Source: Azorhizobium sp943371865
GTDB lineage: Bacteria > Pseudomonadota > Alphaproteobacteria > Rhizobiales > Xanthobacteraceae
Assembly: GCF_943371865.1 (NCBI RefSeq)
Contig: NZ_CALRWL010000024.1
Coordinates: forward strand, 1-64,000
Direction: 5' to 3'
DNA length: 64,000 nucleotides
The position numbers and the translations under genes are program-made. Numbering within the stretch: position 1 is the first letter of the stretch; every line of letters begins with the position of its first letter. Positions 17,736-24,484 of this stretch are shown in pieces. A model generated the notes under the pieces. The model saw nothing but the letters and a program-made list of their open reading frames with translations, was not told the origin of the DNA and searched no databases.

Positions 17736-18526
17736 GACCGGCTCCCCTCTCCGTTGCGTGGCGGCTGGCCGATGGCGGGCGTCTCGCCCACCCCCGCCAG
17801 CACTTCCGCCACATGGCGCACGTTCACCGCCCGGCCGTCCCGTTGCAGCTTGCCGGCCATGTTCATCAGGCAGCCGAGATCGCCGGCGAGCAACGTGTCG
17901 GCGCCGCTGGCCAGGATGTTGGCGGTCTTCTTCTCGACGATGGCGTTGGAGATGTCGGGATATTTCACGCAGAAGGTGCCGCCGAAGCCGCAGCACACGT
18001 CGCTGTCGGGCATTTCCGTCAGCGTCAGCCCCTCCACCGAGGCCAGCAGCTTGCGCGGCTGCGCCTGGATGCCCAGCTCCCGCAGGCCCGAGCAGCTGTC
18101 GTGATAGGTCACGGTGCCGTCGAAGGCGGCGGTCACATGGGTCACGCGGCGCACGTCGGTGAGAAAGGACACCAGCTCGAACACCTTGGCGCAGAAGCGG
18201 TCCACCCGCCCGGCCCAGTCCGGCTCGCCCACGAACAGTTCGGGATAGTGGCTCTTGATCATGCCGGCGCAGGAGCCGGACGGCACCACCACATAATCGA
18301 AGGTCTCGAAGGCGGCGATGGTCTGCTCGGCCAGGGCTCGGGTGGTGACCCGGTCGCCGGAATTGAAGGCCGGCTGGCCGCAGCAGGTCTGGCGCGGCAC
18401 GTTCACCTCGCACCCGGCCTGCTCCAGCAGGCGCGCGGCGGCAAAGCCGACGCTGGGGCGCATGGTATCCACCAGGCAGGTGACGAAGAGCCCGACGGAA
18501 ACGGGGCGCTGGTCTCTCATGGGCAT
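17732..18526 (-). CDS. lutA: Lactate utilization (Fe-S)-binding protein LutA
   Basis: LutA/YkgE family protein with two CCG domains. Cys motifs are visible in RQTCCGQPAFNSGD, YHDSCSGLRELG and DVCCGFGGTFCVKYP, which bind or shape the 4Fe-4S cluster used for lactate oxidation. The family start is close to VGLFVTCLVD, so I place it at the ATG at 18526 (264 aa). An ATG at 18520 and one at 18580 are alternatives, and none has a strong ribosome binding site. It is the first gene of lutABC, with 4-base overlap into lutB. Confidence 0.9.
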   Translation of the reverse strand: MPMRDQRPVSVGLFVTCLVDTMRPSVGFAAARLLEQAGCEVNVPRQTCCGQPAFNSGDRVTTRALAEQTIAAFETFDYVVVPSGSCAGMIKSHYPELFVGEPDWAGRVDRFCAKVFELVSFLTDVRRVTHVTAAFDGTVTYHDSCSGLRELGIQAQPRKLLASVEGLTLTEMPDSDVCCGFGGTFCVKYPDISNAIVEKKTANILASGADTLLAGDLGCLMNMAGKLQRDGRAVNVRHVAEVLAGVGETPAIGQPPRNGEGSRS

Positions 18527-18750
18527 CGGCGGGGTTTCATCCAAAGCGAGGGCGGGATCCTGGACGGACTCTTGCGGCACTCTTGAACGGCGGCGTCAGG
18601 CCGGACGGGGCAACGTCTCCCGGTCGAAGCCCCAGCCGGTTGTGTACAGGCGCCCCCTCCCAGGGCCGCCGAAAACGGTCTCCCATGCCGCACCAGCGGG
18701 CGCCCGGCGGCCGGCGCACCGCCTCTGCGCGTGAGGAGGCATTTATATCA

Positions 18751-18765
18751 TTGGACTTTCTCCAA
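18751..18765. promoter_or_regulatory. Dyad TTGGA-N5-TCCAA in lutA/L,D-transpeptidase space
   Basis: The roughly 280-bp space upstream of lutA contains a perfect 5-bp dyad next to an AT-rich ATTTATATC stretch. The half-site resembles the TTGG/CCAA core used by LldR/LutR-type GntR regulators, but no such regulator gene is adjacent, so the assignment is speculative. The remainder is GC-rich without a visible gene. Confidence 0.3.
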
Positions 18766-18805
18766 AGAAAAGCACGCCCCCTTCATGCCGCCTTCCCCAG
18801 CGGAC

Positions 18806-19363
18806 TCACGAAATGATGATGCGCGCCCCCGGCCTCAGCCGGGTAAGCAGGCGACGCATGTCGGCGGGCGCCAGCGCGACGCATCCTTCCGTGGCCAGGT
18901 AACCGGGCCGCGCCTGATGGATGAAGATCGCCGAGCCCCGTCGCCGCACCCGGGGGCGGGTGTTGTGGTCAAGCACCAGCAGGAGGTCATACAGCCAATC
19001 ATCCCGCCTCAGCCGCTCGTGGGAGGGCGCAAAGGGCAAGCTGTCCGGGGGCACCGTCACCGGGCAATTGTAGCGCCGGTCGTCCGGGTCGTCGCACCAG
19101 CCGTCATCGACGCCGATGGGGGCGGCGGGCAGCCGGGTGGCCGGGCGGGGCCTCAGGTCCCCCCGATACAGCACCCGCAGGATGCGCCAGACCCCCGCCG
19201 GGGTGCGCCCGTCGCCTTCGCGCTTGTCGAAGGCGACGCCGGAGCGCCCCAGCGCCACGGGAATGGCCAGCCCCCCCGCCGTCAGAACCCCGCGATGGCG
19301 GCTGCCCGGCAGGCGGCGGACCACCAGTTTCGCGATCCCCACAGGAAGTTGCGTCGTCATCAC
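18806..19363 (-). CDS. L,D-transpeptidase family protein (YkuD domain)
   Basis: A 185-aa YkuD-domain protein. The catalytic motif near the C-terminus shows IFIHQARPGYLATEGCVALAPADM, i.e. the conserved His and the S/TxGC nucleophile cysteine. Such enzymes crosslink peptidoglycan by 3-3 bonds, dominant in polar-growing Hyphomicrobiales, or act as related transferases. No clear signal peptide is present (N-terminus MMTTQLPVGIAKLVVRRL), so export is uncertain. It is short and probably consists of the domain alone. It is divergent from the response regulator gene, with 125 bp between. Confidence 0.85.
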   Translation of the reverse strand: MMTTQLPVGIAKLVVRRLPGSRHRGVLTAGGLAIPVALGRSGVAFDKREGDGRTPAGVWRILRVLYRGDLRPRPATRLPAAPIGVDDGWCDDPDDRRYNCPVTVPPDSLPFAPSHERLRRDDWLYDLLLVLDHNTRPRVRRRGSAIFIHQARPGYLATEGCVALAPADMRRLLTRLRPGARIIIS

Positions 19364-19403
19364 GTAATATAATACCCCTAGCGCTCAGTTTCACTGGGCA
19401 AAT

Positions 19404-19441
19404 TTGCGCGAATCCCCGAGCGTGATGTACTTGCGCGATTC
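19404..19441. promoter_or_regulatory. Direct repeats TTGCGCGANTC containing CcrM sites
   Basis: TTGCGCGAATC (19404-19414) and TTGCGCGATTC (19431-19441) are direct repeats spaced 27 bp, about 48 bp upstream of the response-regulator start. Both end in GANTC, the site of CcrM, whose gene is in this window. The outer bases also form the inverted repeat CGCGAATC/GATTCGCG. A methylation-sensitive operator is inferred. Confidence 0.5.
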
Positions 19442-19488
19442 GCGTGCCCGCAAGCCCCGCAAGGGCGAACAGGGTAACGGAGGTTTGC

Positions 19489-20175
19489 ATGGCGAATGCG
19501 TGGAAGATTCTGGTGGTCGAGGACGACCCCGAACTGCGCGAAGCGCTGATTGAGCAGCTCGCGCTCCAGGACGAGTTCGAGGCCATTCCGGCGGACTGCG
19601 CCCAGGCGGCCATGGATGCCGCCAAGAACGGCGCCGTGGATCTGGTGATCATGGACGTGGGCCTGCCCGACATGGACGGGCGCGATGCCGTGCGGCAGAT
19701 GCGCAAGAACGGCTTCAAGGCCCCCATCATCATGCTGACCGGGCACGATACCGACTCGGACACCATCATGGGCCTGGAAGCGGGCGCCAATGACTATATC
19801 GTCAAGCCGTTCCGCTTCGCGGTGCTCCTCGCCCGCCTGCGCGCCCAGATGCGCAGCCACGAGGCCAGCGAGGACGCGGTGTTCGCCATCGGCCCGTACA
19901 GCTTCCGGCCCGGCGCCAAGATGCTGCTGACCGATCGCGGCTCCAAGATCCGCCTCACCGAGAAGGAAACGGCGATCCTGCGCTATCTCTACCGCGCCGG
20001 CAAAAGCCCGGTGGCGCGCGAGACCCTGCTGCAGGAAGTGTGGGGCTACAATTCCGGCGTGACCACCCACACGCTCGAAACCCACATCTACCGCCTGCGG
20101 CAGAAGATCGAGCCCGATCCCTCCAACCCCACCCTGCTGGCCACCCAGTCCGGGGGCTACAAGCTCGTCCCGTGA
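19489..20175 (+). CDS. OmpR-family response regulator
   Basis: A 228-aa two-component response regulator. The receiver domain (about 5-118) has the acidic pocket EDD (11-13), phospho-acceptor Asp56 in VIMDVGLPDMDG, Thr in MLTGHD and Lys in YIVKPF. The OmpR-type winged helix (about 130-227) contains RLTEKETAILRYLYRAGKSPVAR and THTLETHIYRLRQKIE. GGAGG lies 6 bases before the ATG at 19489. No cognate kinase is adjacent; an L,D-transpeptidase gene is divergent and a cyclic-nucleotide-binding gene follows, so a cell-envelope or cell-cycle target is plausible. Confidence 0.92.
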   Translation: MANAWKILVVEDDPELREALIEQLALQDEFEAIPADCAQAAMDAAKNGAVDLVIMDVGLPDMDGRDAVRQMRKNGFKAPIIMLTGHDTDSDTIMGLEAGANDYIVKPFRFAVLLARLRAQMRSHEASEDAVFAIGPYSFRPGAKMLLTDRGSKIRLTEKETAILRYLYRAGKSPVARETLLQEVWGYNSGVTTHTLETHIYRLRQKIEPDPSNPTLLATQSGGYKLVP

Positions 20176-20203
20176 CCCCACCCGCCATCCCCAGGAGCCG
20201 CGC

Positions 20204-20683
20204 GTGAGTCTCGACCAGGATGTCGTGCTGCTCCAGGGTGTGCCCACCTTCCGTGTGCTCTCCCCGGAGGCGCTGCGCATTCTGGCCATCAGCGCCGAGC
20301 AGCGCGCCGTGGCATCAGGCGAGGTGCTGTTCCGCATGGGGGACGCCGCCGACTGCGGCTATGTGGTGATGACCGGGCGGGTGGAGGTGTTTTCCGAGCG
20401 CGCCGGCAAGCGCCGCAATGCCTGCGAGGCCCTGCCCGGCGCCCTGATCGGCGAGATGGCGCTGATCCTGGACCGCCCCCGCCCCGCCACCGCGGTGGCG
20501 CTGGAGCCCGCCACCGTCATGCGCATTCCCCGCAGCACCTTCCTGCGGGTGCTGGAAGGCTTCCCCGAAGCGGCGGTGGACCTGCGGGCGGCCTTCGCCG
20601 AGCGGGTCAACGGCCTGCTCCGCTCCCTCGACACGGTGCGCGATCGCCTGGAAACCCCGATCCGGCCGGTGCGGCGGCGGTAG
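20204..20683 (+). CDS. Stand-alone cyclic nucleotide-binding domain protein
   Basis: A 159-aa protein that is almost only a CRP-type cyclic nucleotide-binding fold. It has GEVLFRMGDAADCGYVVMTGRVEVF (beta-roll), then LIGEMALILDRPRPATAVALEP, the phosphate-binding cassette region with Glu and Arg in place, and a C-terminal helix. There is no helix-turn-helix, so it cannot bind DNA as CRP does. The start is GTG at 20204 with AGGAG six bases upstream. It lies 28 bp after the response-regulator gene, so both are co-transcribed. It may be a cNMP-responsive partner of that regulator (inference). Confidence 0.8.
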   Translation: MSLDQDVVLLQGVPTFRVLSPEALRILAISAEQRAVASGEVLFRMGDAADCGYVVMTGRVEVFSERAGKRRNACEALPGALIGEMALILDRPRPATAVALEPATVMRIPRSTFLRVLEGFPEAAVDLRAAFAERVNGLLRSLDTVRDRLETPIRPVRRR

Positions 20684-20728
20684 GGTACCGATCCGCTGCC
20701 GGTGGCGGCGCTTCCGTGTTGCTGGACC

Positions 20729-21241
20729 TCAGTCCCCTTGGGCTCCGTCCGCTGCACCTTTCGAGATCGCCGCCTCGTACGCGGCTTGAAGCTCGGCGAA
20801 GACGGAGCGCGCCGGGCGTGGCGCGCCCAGATGCAGGTGGCGGAGTTCGTCCATGAAGGCGCGCCACAGGTCTGGACCGCCGGCCTCCAGCAGTTCGGCC
20901 CGAACCGAGAGCGTTTCGCTCGCGGCAGTGTGCCGGCGCCCCCACGCCCCCATGTGGGCCAGCAGCGGCACCAATTGGATGGACGCTTCGGTGAGGGCGT
21001 AGATTCCTTTCTGGCGATGGCTCGGATCATCGCTGCGCGTCAGCAGTCCCGACTGGACCAACCGCTTGAGCCGGCTGGAGAGGATGTTGGACGCGATGCC
21101 CTCCTCGCTTTGGGACAAAAGTGCGCCATAGCTGCGCCGGTTGCCGAACATGAGGTCGCGGATGACGATCAGGCTCCACGGATCTCCCAGCTGTTCGAGC
21201 GTGAGATTGATGGGGCAGCCGGATCGTTGTGTCTGCGCCAC
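20729..21241 (-). CDS. HxlR-family transcriptional regulator
   Basis: A 170-aa winged-helix regulator of the HxlR type (GCPINLTLEQLGDPWSLIVIRDLMFGNRRSYGALL, then GIASNILSSRLKRLVQSGLL). The C-terminal 70 residues are an extra helical region. HxlR proteins often sense aldehydes, quinones or redox stress through a Cys near the N-terminus; here a single Cys at residue 9 (SGCPI) fits that. The start is GTG at 21241 with GAGG upstream. It is divergent from a glutathione-transferase gene, and the intervening space is dense with TGCAAG half-sites, so that gene is its likely target. Confidence 0.88.
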   Translation of the reverse strand: MAQTQRSGCPINLTLEQLGDPWSLIVIRDLMFGNRRSYGALLSQSEEGIASNILSSRLKRLVQSGLLTRSDDPSHRQKGIYALTEASIQLVPLLAHMGAWGRRHTAASETLSVRAELLEAGGPDLWRAFMDELRHLHLGAPRPARSVFAELQAAYEAAISKGAADGAQGD

Positions 21242-21262
21242 TGAGGATCCTCATGGAGTCCG

Positions 21263-21315
21263 CTTGCGACATGCAAGCTGTTTGCATATGGTGAAACCAC
21301 TTGCACTCTGCAAGT
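21263..21315. promoter_or_regulatory. Cluster of TGCAAG dyads between HxlR and GST genes
   Basis: Three dyads share the half-site GCAAG/CTTGC: CTTGC-N5-GCAAG at 21263-21277, ATGCAA-N5-TTGCAT at 21271-21287, and ACTTGCA-N3-TGCAAGT at 21299-21315. The last is a 7-bp perfect inverted repeat 22 bp before the GST start codon. This is a strong candidate HxlR operator. Confidence 0.6.
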
Positions 21316-21336
21316 AGTTTAGGGACGGACGCATCC

Positions 21337-21996
21337 ATGTCGCTGGCACTCTACGGCCACCCCTTCTCGTCCTATACGCAGAAGGCTCTGATCGCCCTCT
21401 ATGAGAACGAGACACCCTTCGCGTTCCGCAGCATCGACCCGGAGTCTGCGGCGAACGTCGCGGAATGGCTGCGTCGCTGGCCGCTGCGCAAGTTTCCCCT
21501 GCTGGTCGACGGCGAACGGGACGTGGCGGAGACCAGCATCATCATCGAATACCTGCAGATCGTTTACCCCGGCCCCCGTCTTCTGCTGCCCACCGACCCG
21601 ATGGCGGCGTTGGAGGTGCGCTTCCTCGATCGCTTCTTCGACTTGCATGTGATGGAGGCCATGCAGGTCGCGGTGGAAGCCAAGCTGGGGAAACTGCCGA
21701 TCAAGAGCGACGAGGGCCTGGCCATCGCCACCGCGCGTCTTGAGCGCGCCTATGGCTGGCTCGAAACCCATCTTGCCGGCCGGAGTTGGGCGGCGGGCGA
21801 GCACTTCACCCTTGCGGACTGCGCCGCCGCGCCGTCCCTGTTCTATGCCGATTGGACCTACCAGATCCCCGGTGGCTACCCGCTTTTGCGCGCCTACCGC
21901 GCCCGGCTGCTGGCCCGCCCGTCCGTTGCCCGGGCCGTGGATGGCGGCCGTCCGTTCCGCAGCTACTTCCCCCTCGGGGCGCCGGATCGGGACTAA
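21337..21996 (+). CDS. Glutathione S-transferase family protein
   Basis: A 219-aa GST-fold protein. The N-terminal thioredoxin-like domain has YGHPFSSYTQKALIALYE, the conserved cis-Pro in LRKFPLLVDGERDVAETSIIIEYL (with the ES/TS glutathione contact), and an all-helical C-terminal domain with the N-capping ADCAAAPSLFYAD region. The ATG at 21337 has AGGGA upstream. It probably detoxifies an electrophile under HxlR control; the substrate is unknown. Confidence 0.87.
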   Translation: MSLALYGHPFSSYTQKALIALYENETPFAFRSIDPESAANVAEWLRRWPLRKFPLLVDGERDVAETSIIIEYLQIVYPGPRLLLPTDPMAALEVRFLDRFFDLHVMEAMQVAVEAKLGKLPIKSDEGLAIATARLERAYGWLETHLAGRSWAAGEHFTLADCAAAPSLFYADWTYQIPGGYPLLRAYRARLLARPSVARAVDGGRPFRSYFPLGAPDRD

Positions 21997-22167
21997 CCAG
22001 GGCACACGGGACGTCGGCGGGCTTCGCCGATCCGGCACTGTGCGGACATTGCACGGTCCCCTTGCGCCTGAGACGACCGCCCCTGCCCTGCACCCGATCT
22101 TGGCAGGCACACATGGGATGCGCTATCGCAGGCGGCACCCGGCCATCAGACCCGCAGGCCCTCCGTC

Positions 22168-22599
22168 ATGCCCATCCCCATGGCCATCCAGCACGCCACC
22201 GAGGACTTCGAGCGCTTCCTGGCCGATGCCCGCGACACCTCGGGCCTGACCACCCGCAACCAGACCTACACCATGGTGGACGGCGTGCTGCGCGCCTTCC
22301 GCGCCCGCCTCAATGTGCGGGACGCGATCCGCTTCGCCAATGTGCTGCCGCCGGTGCTGCGGGCGATCTTCGTCGCCGACTGGGACACGGACACCGCGCC
22401 GCTGGCGTTCGCGGATCGTACCGTCATGACCAAGGACGCCCAGGGCCTGCGCACCCACCACAATTTCGCGCCGGACACCTGCATTGCCGATGTCGCCCAG
22501 GCCCTGCGCCGAAACATGGATGCGGCCGCTCTGGACCAGGTGCTGGAGACCCTGCCGGAGGGCGCTCGCGCGTTCTGGCGCGTGCCCGAAGCCGCCTGA
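22168..22599 (+). CDS. DUF2267 domain-containing protein
   Basis: A 143-aa protein matching DUF2267: repeated helical units with DTSGLTTRNQTYTMVDGVLRAFRARLNVRDAIRFANVLPPVLRAIFVADWD (about 22-73), followed by a second half with HHNFAPDTCIADVAQALRRNM. Such proteins are small and cytosolic, and their function is not established. It follows the GST gene by 171 bp on the same strand and ends convergently with xthA; the two stop codons share one hairpin. Confidence 0.75.
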   Translation: MPIPMAIQHATEDFERFLADARDTSGLTTRNQTYTMVDGVLRAFRARLNVRDAIRFANVLPPVLRAIFVADWDTDTAPLAFADRTVMTKDAQGLRTHHNFAPDTCIADVAQALRRNMDAAALDQVLETLPEGARAFWRVPEAA

Positions 22600-22615
22600 C
22601 GGGCGCCGCCGTCAG
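22596..22615. terminator. Hairpin spanning both stop codons of convergent genes
   Basis: CTGACGG-N6-CCGTCAG includes the TGA of the DUF2267 gene in its left arm and the complement of the xthA stop in its right arm. A bidirectional terminator or 3'-end structure is likely, though no U-run follows. Confidence 0.45.
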
Positions 22616-23436
22616 ATGTCGAACGTCACCGCCACCGGCACATGGTCGGAGGGCTTGTCCCACGAGCGGGCGTGCTTCAGCACGGTCATGGCGCTGGCCT
22701 TGGGGGCAAGGCCCTGGCTGGTCCACACATGGTCCAGCCGCCGGCCGCGATCATTCACGGTGTAATTGGGCGAGCGATAGCTCCACCAGGTGAACAGCTT
22801 GTCCGTGGGCGGCACGAAATTGCGCATCACGTCCACCCAGGGGCCGGCCGCCTGGAAGCGCTGCATCAGTTCCACCTCCACCGGCGTATGGCTGACCACG
22901 GACAGCAATTGCTTGTGGTTCCACACGTCGGCTTCCAGCGGCGCGATGTTGAGATCGCCCACCAGAATGGCGTGGCCCCCCGCCGGGCGACCGGCCTCGG
23001 TGAGGCGCTCCCAGGCGATGGCCTCCTCCAGGAAGGCGAGCTTGTGGGCGAACTTGGGGTTGATCTCCGGGTCCGGCTCGTCGCCGCCCGCCGGCACGTA
23101 GAAATTATGGATGGTCACCGGCGCACTGAGGCCCCCGCCCGCGCCCAGGGTCACCGCAATATGCCGGGCATCGCCCTTGGCACAGAATTCCTGTTTCTCG
23201 ATGGACTCGAACGGCCGCTTGGAAAAGGTGGCCACCCCATGCCACCCCTTCTGGCCATTCAGCGCGATATGGGGAAAGCCCAGCTCGCGGATGGCGGCGA
23301 GGGGGAATTGGTCGTCCTGGCACTTGGTCTCCTGGAGACACAGGACGTCCGGCTTGAGTTCCTCCACCGCGGCCTTGACCAGATCGAGGCGGATGCGGAC
23401 GGAATTGATGTTCCAGGTGCAGACGGTAAGGGACAA
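22612..23436 (-). CDS. xthA: Exodeoxyribonuclease III (AP endonuclease)
   Basis: A 274-aa exonuclease III-type AP endonuclease for base-excision repair. EEP-fold motifs are visible: TWNINSVRIR (Asn7 region), LCLQETKCQDDQFP (metal Glu), NFYVPAGGDEPDP (catalytic Tyr), LVGDLNIAP (Asp/Asn), RRLDHVW and the final SDHVPV with catalytic His. Family starts lie just before LTVCTWNINSVR, where the only candidate is TTG at 23436; no strong ribosome binding site is seen. Longer in-frame versions (to 23547) are unlike the family. Confidence 0.93.
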   Translation of the reverse strand: MSLTVCTWNINSVRIRLDLVKAAVEELKPDVLCLQETKCQDDQFPLAAIRELGFPHIALNGQKGWHGVATFSKRPFESIEKQEFCAKGDARHIAVTLGAGGGLSAPVTIHNFYVPAGGDEPDPEINPKFAHKLAFLEEAIAWERLTEAGRPAGGHAILVGDLNIAPLEADVWNHKQLLSVVSHTPVEVELMQRFQAAGPWVDVMRNFVPPTDKLFTWWSYRSPNYTVNDRGRRLDHVWTSQGLAPKASAMTVLKHARSWDKPSDHVPVAVTFDI

Positions 23437-23689
23437 GGGGAACGTCCGGAGCGGGAGGAAGGAAGCCTGACCTAGCCGGTCCCGGCGCCGGAGGGCAAGG
23501 CCGGGCGTTGCCCCCATGCGCCCGGTAGGCGCGCTCCGATCGCGCATGCGCGAACGGGACGGGCAGCAAGAACCGGCTGCCTCAATTCAGCGCCGCGCAT
23601 TCAGGCCGCTTTTTTCGCGAGCCTTGAATTGGAGCCGCCTTCAAAAAAACCGCCCAACGCGCTATCTTCAAGTCCAGGAGGGTCACTTG

Positions 23690-23869
23690 ATGACCGACGA
23701 GCAGCGCCGCGCCGCCATAAAGAAGCTCATCAAGGACTACACGGCGAAAATCACCGTGAGCAAAGAGGCCGCGCGCGACGCCTTAATCGCCGAGGGCATC
23801 TACACCGAGAACGGTGATCTGGCCCCGGAATATGGCGGCCCCGTCAAAAAGCCCAAGTCGGCGGCTTGA
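23690..23869 (+). CDS. Small 59-aa protein, candidate antitoxin partner
   Basis: A 59-aa polar protein that is mostly helical by eye (EQRRAAIKKLIKDYTAKITVSKEAARDALIAE), ending in a short motif GIYTENGDLAPEYGG and a basic tail PVKKPKSAA. An excellent ribosome binding site (CAGGAGGG) precedes the ATG at 23690. Its TGA overlaps the ATG of the ART-like gene by 4 bases, so the two are translationally coupled. I recognise no named domain. Small-first, overlapping gene order with a putative NAD-dependent toxin suggests an antitoxin, which is inference. Confidence 0.7.
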   Translation: MTDEQRRAAIKKLIKDYTAKITVSKEAARDALIAEGIYTENGDLAPEYGGPVKKPKSAA

Positions 23870-24471
23870 GCCGTCTCGCGACCTCATTCGTTCTTGGATA
23901 CCATGGCTGCGACGCAGCGGTGGCGGGAGAGGTTCTGGCCGGGACATCCGAAATCATCTTCAGCGATGAAGATCATGACTGGCTCGGACCCGGCGCCTAC
24001 TTCTGTGAGGCCGATCCCCGACGCGCCCTGGAATGGGCGCAGTGGAAGGCGAGCCGGGGTACTTATGAGGCTCCGAGCGTCATCGGTGCGATTATCGATC
24101 TGCGCAACTGCCTCGACCTCACAACGCGCGAGGATCTGGAACTGGTCCGCACCAGCTATCACTCCTTTGTCCTGGCACAGGAAAAGGCTGGTCTTCCGGT
24201 GCCTGAGAACAGGAGCCCGCGAGGGCAGCCTGAGCAGGACCACCTTCTGCGGTATCTGGACTGCGCGGTGATCCGCCACTTGCACAGCATGATGGATCTG
24301 CAAGGGGGCACCGGCATCGCCCCCTACGACACCGTGCGTGGCATGTTCACGGAGGGCGGCCGGCTATATCCTGGCGGCGGCCTTCACGAGCGCACCCACG
24401 TCCAGATCGCCGTGCGCAAGCCGGAGTGCATCCGCGGCTTCTTCCGCCCCCGGCCCTATCCGACGCTTTGA
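23866..24471 (+). CDS. ADP-ribosyltransferase-like (PARP/DUF3990-like) protein, candidate toxin
   Basis: A 201-aa protein with features of the ADP-ribosyltransferase fold of the H-Y-E type. The N-terminus has LGYHGC (His13, where diphtheria-toxin/PARP enzymes have HGT/HGS). Then comes DWLGPGAYFCEADPRRALEWA (Tyr45 in a PARP-like GxYF motif followed by the A-x(n)-A helix). Near the C-terminus ERTHVQIAV could be the strand with the third catalytic position, where Gln or the nearby Glu would replace the usual Glu. This layout resembles DUF3990-like proteins; the link is by pattern, not by search. GC content is visibly lower than in flanking genes. It is inserted between xthA and lolA. Confidence 0.6.
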   Translation: MSRLATSFVLGYHGCDAAVAGEVLAGTSEIIFSDEDHDWLGPGAYFCEADPRRALEWAQWKASRGTYEAPSVIGAIIDLRNCLDLTTREDLELVRTSYHSFVLAQEKAGLPVPENRSPRGQPEQDHLLRYLDCAVIRHLHSMMDLQGGTGIAPYDTVRGMFTEGGRLYPGGGLHERTHVQIAVRKPECIRGFFRPRPYPTL

Positions 24472-24484
24472 TACCAGCGCGCCC

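Noticed and set aside
16308..18413. 701-aa version of LutB starting far upstream
   Set aside because: The extra N-terminal 226 residues are an off-frame reading of lutA; LutB starts at 17735 with a ribosome binding site and a 4-base overlap.
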